Shown: positions 1 to 8,208 of the stretch, piece by piece
How positions within the stretch are numbered: position 1 is the stretch's first letter
Layout of the letters: every line of letters starts with the position of its first letter
Source of the DNA: Euprymna scolopes
Taxonomy: Eukaryota; Mollusca; Cephalopoda; Sepiida; Sepiolidae
Assembly: GCA_024364805.1 (NCBI GenBank)
Contig: CM044501.1
Span: 51,630,307 to 51,653,089 of the forward strand
Length of the DNA: 22,783 bases
Direction of reading: 5' to 3'
Notes under the pieces: generated by a model
What the model was told of the DNA's origin: nothing
Databases searched by the model: none
What the model saw: the letters and a program-made list of their open reading frames with translations, nothing else
Translations under genes and position numbers: made by a program

Positions 1-639
1 TAGGTGATAGAAAAACGAATATAGATAGGTGATAGAAAAAGTCATTAACTCGGAAAAAAGATGTCACATGAAAAAGATAAGAAACAAAAGTAAAAAAAGT
101 GATAGAAAATTGTAAAACTTGTAAGAGATAATGATTGGTTTAATTCTGTTTTGAACAAACACTATAAATTCATTAGCAACAATATCGTTTTACATTTCAC
201 AATTTTCTAGAAATTAAAAGAAAAAAAATCAGCATAATCAACGTTGATATTAATTTCTATTTAGTTTATGTACAGTTCAAAACACAGAAAAAGTCCAGAA
301 TAAATGAATTTTAATTATTGTAAAAAAATATACAATTTAGAAATTATTCATCTTGACCCGATAAAGAAAAAGAGACATCTGACAGATTTCGAAATCCTGT
401 TTTTGTATACCACATGTTAATGCATTTGAAGGGGCGTCTATCTCTTGTATAGTTTAGAATTTAGAATTTAATTTTCGTTTATTTCTCACTGTAACCCTAA
501 CCTATCAACCAAGATATGAGGTAATAGTGGGAAAATATTAAAATGAACTATCTAAATTTATTTTAATCAACATATTTTTTATATAACCAAATATTATTTT
601 CAATTCATCATCATATTCGGTTGAACGTCTGGTTTACAT
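1..639. other. AT-rich stretch, no gene recognised
   Basis: No open reading frame of useful length, RNA gene or repeat family is recognised on either strand. The sequence is A/T rich with short A and T runs. It ends where a decayed minus-strand LINE begins. Confidence 0.6.
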
Positions 640-1019
640 GCTGTCATGTGTTGGATGGCTTTTAAAATAACTTCCAAACTAATATATCTTGAGAGATCTT
701 TATTCACTCCTCTTTCTAACAAACTTATTATTACTTCCTCTAATGTTTGTCTTCTATTTTTTCTTTATATTTCTGTAACGTCTAAAAACCCAGACCAACC
801 AAGACCAAATGAACGAAATTTCCTGTTCTGCATATATCTCTTGATACTGCTTAGATTTAATGTTTTTCTGAGGTCATCAAATTTAAGCTGGTCTTTAAGA
901 CTCTCATACAACAACTATTATACTATTCTCATATCATTTCTCTTCATGCAACACACATCCTCAACTCTCACTAACCAGGTTTCACTTCCATATGTTATCA
1001 CATTGTGCACATATTCCTG
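640..1019 (-). mobile_element. LINE 3' fragment (C-terminal region after the reverse transcriptase)
   Basis: Read on the minus strand in one frame, the segment gives ITYGSETWLVRVEDV, then ESLKDQLKFDDLRKTLNL and later RRQTLEEVIISLLERGVNKD. These follow the order of the C-terminal region of many non-LTR retrotransposon polymerases (a YGSETW box, then a SLKD..S.ELR block, then a W-rich RLRWFGHV-like block). Three in-frame stops interrupt it: two adjacent stops after the NDMRIV segment and one after the FLDVTEI segment. The catalytic reverse transcriptase motifs would lie upstream on the minus strand and are not recognised, so this is a 5'-truncated, decayed copy. The 143-codon plus-strand reading frame over the same bases is its antisense shadow. 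Clade is not resolved; RTE-like or CR1-like groups are possible. Confidence 0.6.
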
Positions 1020-1077
1020 CTACACTCTTCAAAATAATGTAGAATGCATTATAATTGTTAAAAATATAAAATTTTGA

Positions 1078-1454
1078 TAATCGGATGAAAATTTCTTAAG
1101 TAGGATGCAAACTTGTTGAAAGCTTATTATTTTAATGAAAATATTCTTCATTAAAGTTTACAAATCCTTTTCTTCGTCTTAGCTTCAATAATAATAAAAT
1201 ATATGCATGATGAAGTTTAGATTTAAAGGGCATAGAGTCACCCCTTAGTTCGCATTACTCTCAGATCCACTTGCCAGGTTTCCAACTATACGTTAAATGG
1301 AATCTATCGTTTACAAAGAATTTGGTTGTAAAATATACGTTTATAAAACAAATTAATCTACAAACCAGTCATATACAAAACATATTTATAGCATGAATAA
1401 AAATGTAAAGATATTAAGAATTTAACATATAAACCATTTACCAACATTCGTATT
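1078..1454. other. AT-rich spacer, nothing recognised
   Basis: No coding, RNA or repeat signal is seen between the LINE fragment and the minus-strand SINE copy. Confidence 0.5.
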
Positions 1455-1770
1455 ATTTGGATTCTTCAAACTACTGTTTTCATTAAGTGCCATTTTTCAT
1501 AAGATTTCAGTCGATGTAACCTCTGAACTTATTCAGGTGTATCTTGTGGAACTCAGAAATCTTTCTGTTGAACTCGAGAATCTGCATGGAATTTCGAATG
1601 GAAGCTCTTTTTTAATTCACCGGGATGTCATGCTCTCGTTCTATCAGCCATGACCGGATAGAGGACTTAAGTAATTCGCAATTCTATTTTCAGTCGTTCA
1701 CAGTGAGGATTAGACCTTCAAAAGAATGTCACTTTCTGACATTAAAAAGTCGTAATATGTGGAAAAGTCA
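1455..1770 (-). repeat. tRNA-headed SINE, minus-strand copy with degraded head
   Basis: The reverse complement matches the plus-strand SINE at 2125-2465 over most of its body. Shared blocks in the same order include ATTGCGAATTAC, CCTCTATCC, GTCATGGCTGA, AGAACGAGAGCATG, AGTTCAACAGAAAGATT, CAAGATACAC and GGTTACATCGACTGAAA. The B-box-like GGTCTAATCC is kept near the head, but no A box is recognised here. The body is decayed by many substitutions and small gaps. With the second copy it forms a widely spaced inverted repeat. Confidence 0.65.
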
Positions 1771-1789
1771 GTTTTAGCTGACAATATAT

Positions 1790-1955
1790 GAAGGAGAAAA
1801 GAAGCCCATCTACCCTTATGAGATGAAGCAAAAATTATAGACAGAGAAGAACAGTGGAAAGTAAGATGACTCCAAAAAGTATGTTAGGTGACAACCAATT
1901 ACTAAGTAGACCTAGTATAGAATTTCACACAATATGGGAACCGTTAATTATGAAT
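1790..1955 (+). mobile_element. Penelope-like element C-terminal remnant (decayed)
   Basis: The plus strand reads KIIDREEQWKVR and then, in another frame, RPSIEFHTIWEPLIM. This order (a DRE..W..R block, then an S-RPSI-x-x-x-x-IW-PL block) is characteristic of the C-terminal GIY-YIG endonuclease tail of Penelope-like retroelements and related nucleases. The coding sequence is broken by stops and at least one frame change between the two blocks, and nothing recognisable of a reverse transcriptase is present upstream. It lies between two SINE copies of opposite orientation. A different retroelement carrying a similar tail is possible. Confidence 0.45.
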
Positions 1956-2090
1956 AATATGTAATATATACAATAATAAGTAGATGGTAATAATAATATA
2001 TATATCGTAATATATGTATTTATATATATACATATATATTAATAATATGTAGTAATATATAAGCATATTTACATCTAGAAAAAATAGGTT
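1955..2090. repeat. AT-rich low-complexity tract
   Basis: Alternating TAATAATATG, TATATATA and ATATATGT motifs form a degenerate TA-rich low-complexity region. Apparent reading frames here translate as I/Y runs and are not genes. Confidence 0.7.
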
Positions 2091-2124
2091 TAAGTTTCCT
2101 AAAATTTGTACCAGAATTGTCTGC

Positions 2125-2465
2125 AAGGACATGTGGTGCAGTGGTTCGAGTACTTAGTAAAATTGAGTGATGAAAGAAACATTCTTTTGAACGTTGACGG
2201 TCTAATCCTAAGTGTGGGTGACCGAAAAATGCAATTGCGAATTACCTAGGACCTCTATCCAGTCATGGCTGACAGAACGAGAGCATGCTACCCCCGATAA
2301 TTAAATAAAGAGCTTTATTTGAAGAAGGATTCCCTAGTTCAACAGAAAGATTCCCTAGTTCAACAAGATACACTTGAAGAAGGTCGAAGGTTACATCGAC
2401 TGAAAAGTTGTGTAAATGGCACTCAATATGAGAACAGTAGTCCGAAGAATCTAAATAATACAATA
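2125..2465 (+). repeat. tRNA-derived SINE, plus-strand copy
   Basis: The head has an A-box-like TGGTGCAGTGG at 2134-2144 and a B-box-like GGTCTAATCC at 2199-2208, spaced as in an RNA polymerase III internal promoter. A unique body of about 250 bp follows, shared with the minus-strand copy at 1455-1770. The body holds a short direct repeat, AGATTCCCTAGTTCAACA, seen twice near 2329-2366. The 60-66 codon frames here are repeat sequence and not genes. It ends about 50 bp before the first Helitron. Confidence 0.65.
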
Positions 2466-2514
2466 AAAAATTTAGAAACGACTAGATTCGACATTATGTG
2501 ATCAAAAAATGTTA

Positions 2515-3160
2515 TCTACATATATAAACGTCAAAACGGCCGCGCGCGTTTTTGTATGTCCAAGAAAGGCTTTTTTTGGGGGGAGGTCTCAAGAGGGTTA
2601 CTATTTTGGAGAACTTTTTATATACTCCCTAGATTATAATATGTATAATTTGCGAACGGACGTCGTCTCTACATTTATTTTGATCGACTTTTATAAAATT
2701 CCCTCTATTCCATCCTTTTGCATGTTTGTTCATCTTTTTTGTATAGAAGCGAAACTAATTGGAGCAAAATAGGCCACCTGGCTTTCTGGCCGGGACCTCC
2801 AGAAACGCAATTAGCTTTGATCAATGTTGGGAAACCCCTTCATATTAAACAATTGCTATTTATTTTGAGATCCCCCCCCTTTTTGTGGGGAGCTGGTTTT
2901 CCCCAAAATCGTGGGGAAGCAGAAACTGGCCTGCAGCCAACTTTCATTTCTGTGCCTGCGTGATTCTTAATTTATTCACTTCAAGTCAACGTTTTGATTG
3001 ACATCAATAAATTTGAACGATTGCGTCGTAGCATAGCGGTAAGATCTCAGCTTTTCTTTCACTTGCTTCTTTTCCGCTTTTACGTCACGGGTTTGAACCT
3101 GCTTGCCTACTAACACGTTTTTTATCCAAACACCTGGGCAACGCCAGGCACCCCCGCTAG
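2515..3160 (+). mobile_element. Non-autonomous Helitron, copy 1
   Basis: The element begins TCTACATATATAAACG directly after an A (2514) and ends CTAG (3157-3160). Eight bases before CTAG is a hairpin, CCTGG (3133-3137) with CCAGG (3144-3148) around a 6-nt loop. A 5' TC, a 3' hairpin and CTRR, and insertion between A and T without target duplication are the known marks of Helitrons. The next base (3161) is the first base of copy 2. No Rep/helicase coding sequence is seen, so it would depend on proteins supplied elsewhere. The internal sequence matches copy 2 in long blocks (GACGTCGTCTCTA, TTTGATCAATGT, AACAATTGCTAT). A tRNA-like pair of boxes lies at 3029-3039 and 3089-3099. Confidence 0.75.
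3029..3099 (+). other. tRNA-like A and B boxes inside Helitron copy 1
   Basis: TAGCATAGCGG (3029-3039) resembles a pol III A box and GGGTTTGAACC (3089-3099) a B box, about 50 bp apart. Copy 2 carries the same arrangement. No full cloverleaf is evident, so this is not called a tRNA gene. It could be a captured SINE head or a chance resemblance. Confidence 0.4.
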
Positions 3161-3779
3161 TCTATAATGTAAAAGGCAAATTGGGTTCAAGCGTTCGTGT
3201 ATGTCCGTGAAAGGCTTTCCTTATAATTTCTAGATTGTAATATCTCTGATTTTGAATAGACGTCGTCTCTATCTTTTATTTGATCGAGTTTTTAAAAAAA
3301 TCCTTGGTTTCCAGTGTTTGTTTGTTTTTTTCCTTTAAAAGCGAAACTTATCGAAGCAAAGGCATTTGCCTTCTGATCTTCCGGGCCAGGACGTCATGAA
3401 GGCAATTAGGTTTGATCAATGTAGGGGAAACTCTTCATATCAGACAATTGCTATTCATTTGTACACTGTCAGCAACATCGTGACAACATCGTGAGGAAAC
3501 AAATACGGCAGAAAGCTGAAAGCTTAACTGGCCTACTGCCAGATTTAAGTGCGTAATTCTTAACTTTTCACTATGCGCTATGGCATAATGGTTGACATCA
3601 CTAAATTTGAACGCTTTACACTTCCGCTTGCGTCATGGCATTGCGGTAAGATGCCAGGTTTTCTTTCACTTTCTTTTCCACCTTCGTGTCGTGGATTTGA
3701 GCCTGCCTGTCCACTACCACTTTTTTTTTTCCAAACATACACCTACAAACACCCGGGCAACACCGGGCACCCAGGCTAG
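3161..3779 (+). mobile_element. Non-autonomous Helitron, copy 2
   Basis: The element starts TCTATAATGTAAAAGG, a typical Helitron 5' end, with no base between it and the CTAG of copy 1. It ends CTAG at 3776-3779, followed by T (3780). The subterminal hairpin is CCCGG (3752-3756) with CCGGG (3763-3767), again with a 6-nt loop and 8 bases before CTAG. Compared with copy 1, the middle pair changed from T-A to C-G on both arms, so pairing is kept. No transposase is encoded. The body is diverged from copy 1, so the two are not a very recent duplication. Confidence 0.75.
3636..3703 (+). other. tRNA-like A and B boxes inside Helitron copy 2
   Basis: TGGCATTGCGG (3636-3646) and GTGGATTTGAGCC (3691-3703) lie at the same relative place as the boxes in copy 1. 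Both boxes survive in diverged copies, which is mild support for their belonging to the family. Confidence 0.4.
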
Positions 3780-3894
3780 TATTCCATAAAACAAAACAAC
3801 TTGCTTAGCCTTGTTCCTTTTTAGTTTTTATTATCCTTTTCAATGTTAATTTACAAAGTTTTAATGTTATTCTCTCTATTACTTTATGTAACTT

Positions 3895-4380
3895 TCAACA
3901 AGTTCGATTATTTTTTTCAACCATTGTTTTTTTTTTTCCTCACTTTATAATCTGAATGAAGAATAAAAATAGTTTTTTCTTTCTTATTTCTTTTTTTACT
4001 TATTGTGTTTTATAATGTTTGGAGAAGGGGAGCTTTCATTGCTTCATTTTTCGTTGTTTCCAGTCCTTCTTTATTTTCTTTTGATTTCTTTCTTTTTACA
4101 GTCCAATTTCCATTCTTCTCTCTTGGTAATTTACTTATCCATTCTTTTCTTTCCATCTTGTTAATCAATTCACTCACTTTTCTTTTACTTGTCTTTTCCT
4201 TCTCTTTCCTTATCGCCATTCATCCCTGTCTTCCTCTCCTATTCATTCACCTTTTTCACTTTCTCACTCTTCTTTCATTTTCACTATTCTATTTTGTGTA
4301 CTATTCTTTTTTTTCCATCTTAACTATTTTGAAATACTTTTCAAATGTAACTGAGTTTTATTTTTATACTTTCTATTAAT
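3895..4380 (+). repeat. Pyrimidine-rich low-complexity block
   Basis: The plus strand is strongly C/T rich with TTTTCTTTC, TTCCTT and TCACTTTT motifs and long T runs. The 124-codon plus frame and 69-codon minus frame across it have F/L/S-rich and K/E-rich composition as expected from strand bias. They are not called as genes. Confidence 0.65.
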
Positions 4381-5139
4381 TCTGTTGTTAATAGAAACCT
4401 TATCTTTGATAGATTAACAAATACCTTTTTTTATATTCAACATGCCCATATTATGGCAATTTGTATTATCGCAATTTGTGGTTGATTTGAAACCTTACAG
4501 TTGAATCATCTCTTTGTGTCTTAATAAAAGGCCCATAACAGCAACGACATCTACAGGTGGCAATGCTAAGTGAATGCGTGATCTAAGAATAGCAACTCTT
4601 GATGTTCAACTAATTGTTTCCCTTTGACAAATTAGAACAGCTCGAATTTGACATGCTCGATATAAGTATTCTGGATTATACAGCCACAACAACTGTAGAG
4701 AAATAAAAATGAAAAAGAACATATGAAAATGAAAAGAAAAGGCACAAAGCCTAACAGACTTAATAAAGAAATTTAAATTCAATGTTTCCAGAAAGGATGA
4801 ATTTTTGGAAATGGTAGTTTTTCACAGACACAACCACAAGTATCCTATCATTTACCTTCAGCAATTTTGTCTTTATTTGTCTATAGACTATTATAAAGCT
4901 TATGCTAGATCCAGTTTACACTTAAACAGTAATATTTAAACACTTAAAACCAGAGAAAACATTTTGTTATTGTTGAATAAATAGCAAGAGTAATTGTGTC
5001 TTAAAACTAAACAACGGTCTACAACAACAAATAAAAGTAAGCACACAGATGGTTCAGCAACTTCTATTCATTGTATTCAAGTATTGCTGCAGATATAACA
5101 CACAAGACCATTGGCTACAATTTGTTCTTCTGTTTAACA
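4381..5139. other. Unassigned AT-rich region
   Basis: No gene, RNA or known repeat is recognised. The sequence is less simple than its surroundings (for example CCCATAACAGCAACGACATC near 4532), so an old repeat may be present. Confidence 0.4.
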
Positions 5140-5345
5140 CTCACAAAATTGGTTGCTGTTATGGCATCTCATGTTACTCAATAGACCAGTTTTCAACACA
5201 CAGGCTATGCCACAAAAATGGCACATATGAACGGGGTGATATCTGGGACGTTCGATGTGAACCACTTGCACGAAGCATGATTTTAAATGAAGTACTTTCA
5301 ATGCCTTTCTTCAAATCTCATACAGATATCAATGACATGCTTTCG
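5140..5345 (-). mobile_element. Possible LINE tail with C2H2-like finger (decayed)
   Basis: On the minus strand the segment reads HIERPRYHPVHMCHFCGIAC, then VLKTGLLSNMRCHN. The pattern C-x2-C-(12)-[H to N]-x3-H with GLxSxMRxH resembles the single zinc finger at the C terminus of many invertebrate LINE proteins, with the first histidine replaced by asparagine. Upstream on the same strand a K/A-rich stretch with two stops would fit a decayed helix before the finger. No reverse transcriptase is recognised next to it. The 104-codon plus-strand frame across it (5049-5363) is then a shadow. A remnant of a host zinc-finger gene cannot be excluded. Confidence 0.35.
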
Positions 5346-5474
5346 CCAAAGCGACCATTTTGAGCCATTCTCTCCAAGTCTTTTACTTTCATGCTAAGAG
5401 TTTTCAGATTGCCTTAGACTACATCGTTTAAACGTCTATTTCACCTGTGGCTTACGTAGTTAGTATTTTTCATA

Positions 5475-5850
5475 TACAAGGGTCATTCTAAAAGTAAAGC
5501 CACCTATTTTTTTTTTTTCAATTAAAAAAGTTGAAAAGCTACAAAGACGGGAGTAATACCATTGAAACAAACGACCTTTTGTGTCCTAGAAGTTATTTTT
5601 CTACATAGTTACAACCATTCTCAATGCACTTTTACCAGGAATTTAATGACACATCTTTGCTTCTGGCGCATGTCCATGGCAGGGGTTGCTTTCTTAGAGT
5701 CTTATACCGTCAATATCTGCAACAGAGCGATGGAACCTTCACGTCATGCATGCATATGTTCAGTCACCATAACATGCAATTTCAAATCCCCTTTGGTTCA
5801 TTCGTTGAAATAAGAAAATAGGAAGTATTACTTTTGGAAGGCCGCTTGTA
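5475..5850 (-). mobile_element. Mariner-type DNA transposon, internally deleted
   Basis: The element is bounded by TA at 5475-5476 and 5849-5850. Its ends, CAAGGGTCATTCTAAAAG and (reverse complement) CAAGCGGCCTTCCAAAAG, form inverted repeats of about 34 bp with roughly 26 matches by eye. Inside, the minus strand starts MDMRQKQRCVIKFL at 5677, like the N terminus of mariner transposases. It passes almost at once, in another frame, to KCIENGCNYVEK (about 5590-5630), like their C terminus (KCI..NGDYVEK). The DDD catalytic core between is missing. It can only have moved with transposase made by a full-length relative. The 83- and 65-codon plus frames here are shadows. Confidence 0.75.
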
Positions 5851-5925
5851 GCAGTTGTTTAGGAGCCTGTCATTTTCTATCTTAATTAGGAGCCCTGTAA
5901 ACTATGATGTCAACTTCTATATCAT

Positions 5926-5929
<4 letters not shown>

Positions 5930-6018
<89 letters not shown>
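5930..6018. repeat. (TA)n microsatellite followed by (GT)n
   Basis: A run of about 78 bp of alternating AT (5930-6007) passes directly into about 11 bp of GT. I/Y-rich frames on both strands over it are artefacts. Confidence 0.95.
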
Positions 6019-6019
<1 letters not shown>

Positions 6020-6235
6020 GAAGAATATTTGGTAAAAAAAAAAAAACAGGGAAAAACTGTTCAATACATTAGTAAAGCTAAATGTTTTTATTATTTCAAC
6101 CTCGGGGATTTTTACTTAAATTATTACAAGTTGTTTCAACAATAAAATTGTCCTGCCGATCTCGTCAGATGATATAAGCCAAAATAAATTAAAAGAAAAA
6201 AGATTCTTTTAAATTGCATATGGCTATCAAAAAAA

Positions 6236-6540
6236 ACAAGAGTTAAAGTGCTGGATAGAGAGGAGAAAGGGAGGAGTGAGAAAGAAAAAAGAAAAGGGAT
6301 GTGGGGAGAAATATAGATTATATTTATAGTTAGAATTGAAATTAAAATTAAGAATTAAGAATAGAAGGAAAGAAATTCAAATTAATTAAAATGAAGAGAG
6401 GAGATTGTTAAAAGGGGGAAAAATTAATAGCATATAATCTAAAATATAAAATAAAGTAAAACCGTAAAAATAAAAAAAAAGAAAGTGAAAATATGATGGA
6501 GTTAGAAAGAGAAAGAAGGGGATAAGTAACGAAGAAAAGT
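6236..6540 (+). repeat. Purine-rich low-complexity block
   Basis: The plus strand is dominated by GAGAAAG, GGAAAGA and AAATTAAGA-type motifs with few C residues. It lies directly before the small frame starting at 6541. No clear reverse-complement match to the pyrimidine block at 3895-4380 was seen by eye. Confidence 0.6.
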
Positions 6541-6711
6541 ATGTCTAATACATGTCAAGAGAACGCAGCAGTTATTTGCAAATGTCAACAAAGTCATAAT
6601 TCGGTTAGTGTTTCTGTGGTTTCCAGCTACTGTAGTAGTGGTAGGGGCAAATCGAGCAAAGATATGCCTAGTTCTAAAGGTAAATACAGGCGTTCAATAA
6701 AATTAATATAA
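6541..6711 (+). CDS. Hypothetical small ORF or first coding exon, 56 codons
   Basis: The frame opens MSNTCQENAAVICKCQQSHN and continues Ser-, Lys- and Cys-rich, ending at a TAA. The start has A at -3. Base composition is clearly less AT-rich than the purine block before it and the AT-rich DNA after it. A good splice donor, AAAG|GTAAAT, lies at 6679/6680, so the protein may leave this frame after about 46 residues. No domain, signal peptide or membrane segment is seen and no family is recognised. It could be the first exon of a host gene whose other exons lie outside the window, part of an unrecognised repeat, or chance. Confidence 0.25.
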   Translation: MSNTCQENAAVICKCQQSHNSVSVSVVSSYCSSGRGKSSKDMPSSKGKYRRSIKLI

Positions 6712-6944
6712 GGTCTTTTTATATAAATGAAAGGGATAATAATTATAGATTTATAATTATAAAATGAGAACTTGTTAAATAAACAGGAAGCTTAAATACA
6801 TTTATTGGGTATTTATGGAATTTTAGTTAAGTAGGGTAGGGGAAAGGATGTGAAGATTCAGAGTTTTTTTTTAATTTATTTTCGGAACAATTAGAGTTTT
6901 AATAAAATAGATTGGGTGATTTTATTTAAGGAAACTTGAGTAAG

Positions 6945-6969
6945 GTTAATGGGATAAAATATAGATAAC

Positions 6970-7009
<40 letters not shown>

Positions 7010-7010
7010 T
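6945..7010 (+). repeat. Array unit plus (TTA)n microsatellite
   Basis: TAATGGGATAAAATATAGAT leads into about 42 bp of (ATT)n. The leading sequence is the same degenerate unit found at 7300-7530 and 9400-9660. Confidence 0.8.
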
Positions 7011-7299
7011 GTAAACTTTACCATTAAGAAGGGGAAATTTAAAGCTGCACTTCATACCTCCAAATAATTAAGATAAGTGAAATATGATTTCCTACCATCG
7101 CTCGCATTGATTATAAAATACAAAAATACTGATCGTGGTGTTGTGGCAAAGCTCTATTTGCATATATATCATTCATTGTAAATTAATTTAATTTTGATAT
7201 CCTATATATCCTATATACTGACTGATGGGGCTTGCTAATACATCATTCACTGAGTGTATCACCATTTCATTCTCCACTTTATTATTTTTTTATTATTAT
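7011..7299. other. AT-rich spacer between array parts
   Basis: No gene or known repeat is recognised. It has a short tandem CCTATATATCCTATATA near 7200. Confidence 0.4.
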
Positions 7300-7386
7300 T
7301 ATTACTAAAGGAATAAAAGATAAATAACCATTATTTTATAATTATTCGTAATCGAATAAAATATAAGTAACTATTATTATTATTAT

Positions 7387-7430
<44 letters not shown>

Positions 7431-7530
7431 TCATTATTACTAATGGGATAAAAAGATAAATAACTATTATTTTATAATTATTACTAATGAAATAAAAGAT
7501 AAATAACTATTATTATTATTATTATTATTA
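7300..7530 (+). repeat. Degenerate ATAAAAGATAAATAACTATTATT array with (AGT)n
   Basis: Several imperfect copies of ACTAATGRRATAAAAGATAA followed by ATAACTATTATTTTATAATT occur in direct order, separated by (ATT)n and, at 7387-7430, a pure (AGT)n run. The last copy ends in (ATT)n at 7508-7530, which abuts the LINE. Confidence 0.75.
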
Positions 7531-8208
7531 TGGATCGATTACAGAAAGGCTTATGACATGGTTCCTCAGTCATGGATACGTGAAATACTATTGATGATGA
7601 AGGTTGCTGAGAATGTGGTAGGGCTTTTGGAGACAAGTATGGCTCAATGGAAAACGGTGCTGACAGCAAACAGAGAGGAGATGGGGCAGGTTGGCATTAA
7701 ACGTGGGATATTTCAAGGAGATTCGTTATCGCCACTTCTTTTTGTAATGATAATGATGCCACTGAGCATCCTCTTAAAGAGAGAAAAACTGGGGTATAAT
7801 TTTGGATCTGGTGACAGATGCCTCAACCATCTACTGTTTATGGATGATTTGAAAATATTCGGTGGAAATGAAAAGAAAATGGAGAGCCTGGTAGAACTTG
7901 TGGGGACATACTCAGGAGACATTGGGATGGAGTTTGGGATTAGTAAATGTGCGGTGCTGGTGATGAAAAGAGGAGTAAATGTTCATTCGAATGGAATAGT
8001 GCTGCCAAATGGAGAAATCATGAAAGAAATAGAAGATACAGGATATAAGTATTTAGGAGTGCTGGAGGGTGTAGGCATCATGAACAGAGAAATGAAAGAA
8101 AAAGTCAGGAAGGAGTATCTTAGAAGAGTGAAACTAATTGCAAAGTCGAAACTGTATGGAGGAAATCTAATGAAAGCAGTAAATGTGTGGGCAGTCAGTG
8201 TTTTTTAG
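7531..8208 (+). pseudogene. LINE reverse transcriptase domain, truncated
   Basis: The open frame runs from the (ATT)n junction to a stop at 8206-8208. It holds the two aspartate-bearing active-site motifs: DYRKAYD (motif A) and FMDDLKIF (motif C, FMDD in place of the usual YxDD). GIFQGDSLSPLLF (motif B) lies between them, and LPNGEIMKEIEDTGYKYLGV follows. The methionine at 7558 is internal and is not a true start. The N-terminal DNA-binding region and early RT motifs are absent. Similarity continues in another frame after about 8200 (RYSVGILEWSDKDLHDMD), so the stop reflects a small insertion or deletion. Confidence 0.85.

Noticed and set aside
646-1077. 143-codon plus-strand frame
   Set aside because: The minus strand of the same bases carries recognisable LINE C-terminal motifs in one frame, so this is an antisense shadow.
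3029-3099. True tRNA gene
   Set aside because: A and B boxes are present but no acceptor stem or anticodon arm can be formed, and the segment lies inside a Helitron.
4005-4379. 124-codon F/L/S-rich plus frame and its minus counterpart
   Set aside because: Composition follows from the pyrimidine-rich block; the apparent hydrophobic protein has no domain structure.
5049-5363. 104-codon plus frame
   Set aside because: The minus strand shows a zinc-finger-like LINE tail over the same bases, a better explanation.
5855-6145. 96-codon plus and 60-codon minus frames with (YI)n runs
   Set aside because: Translation of a (TA)n microsatellite.
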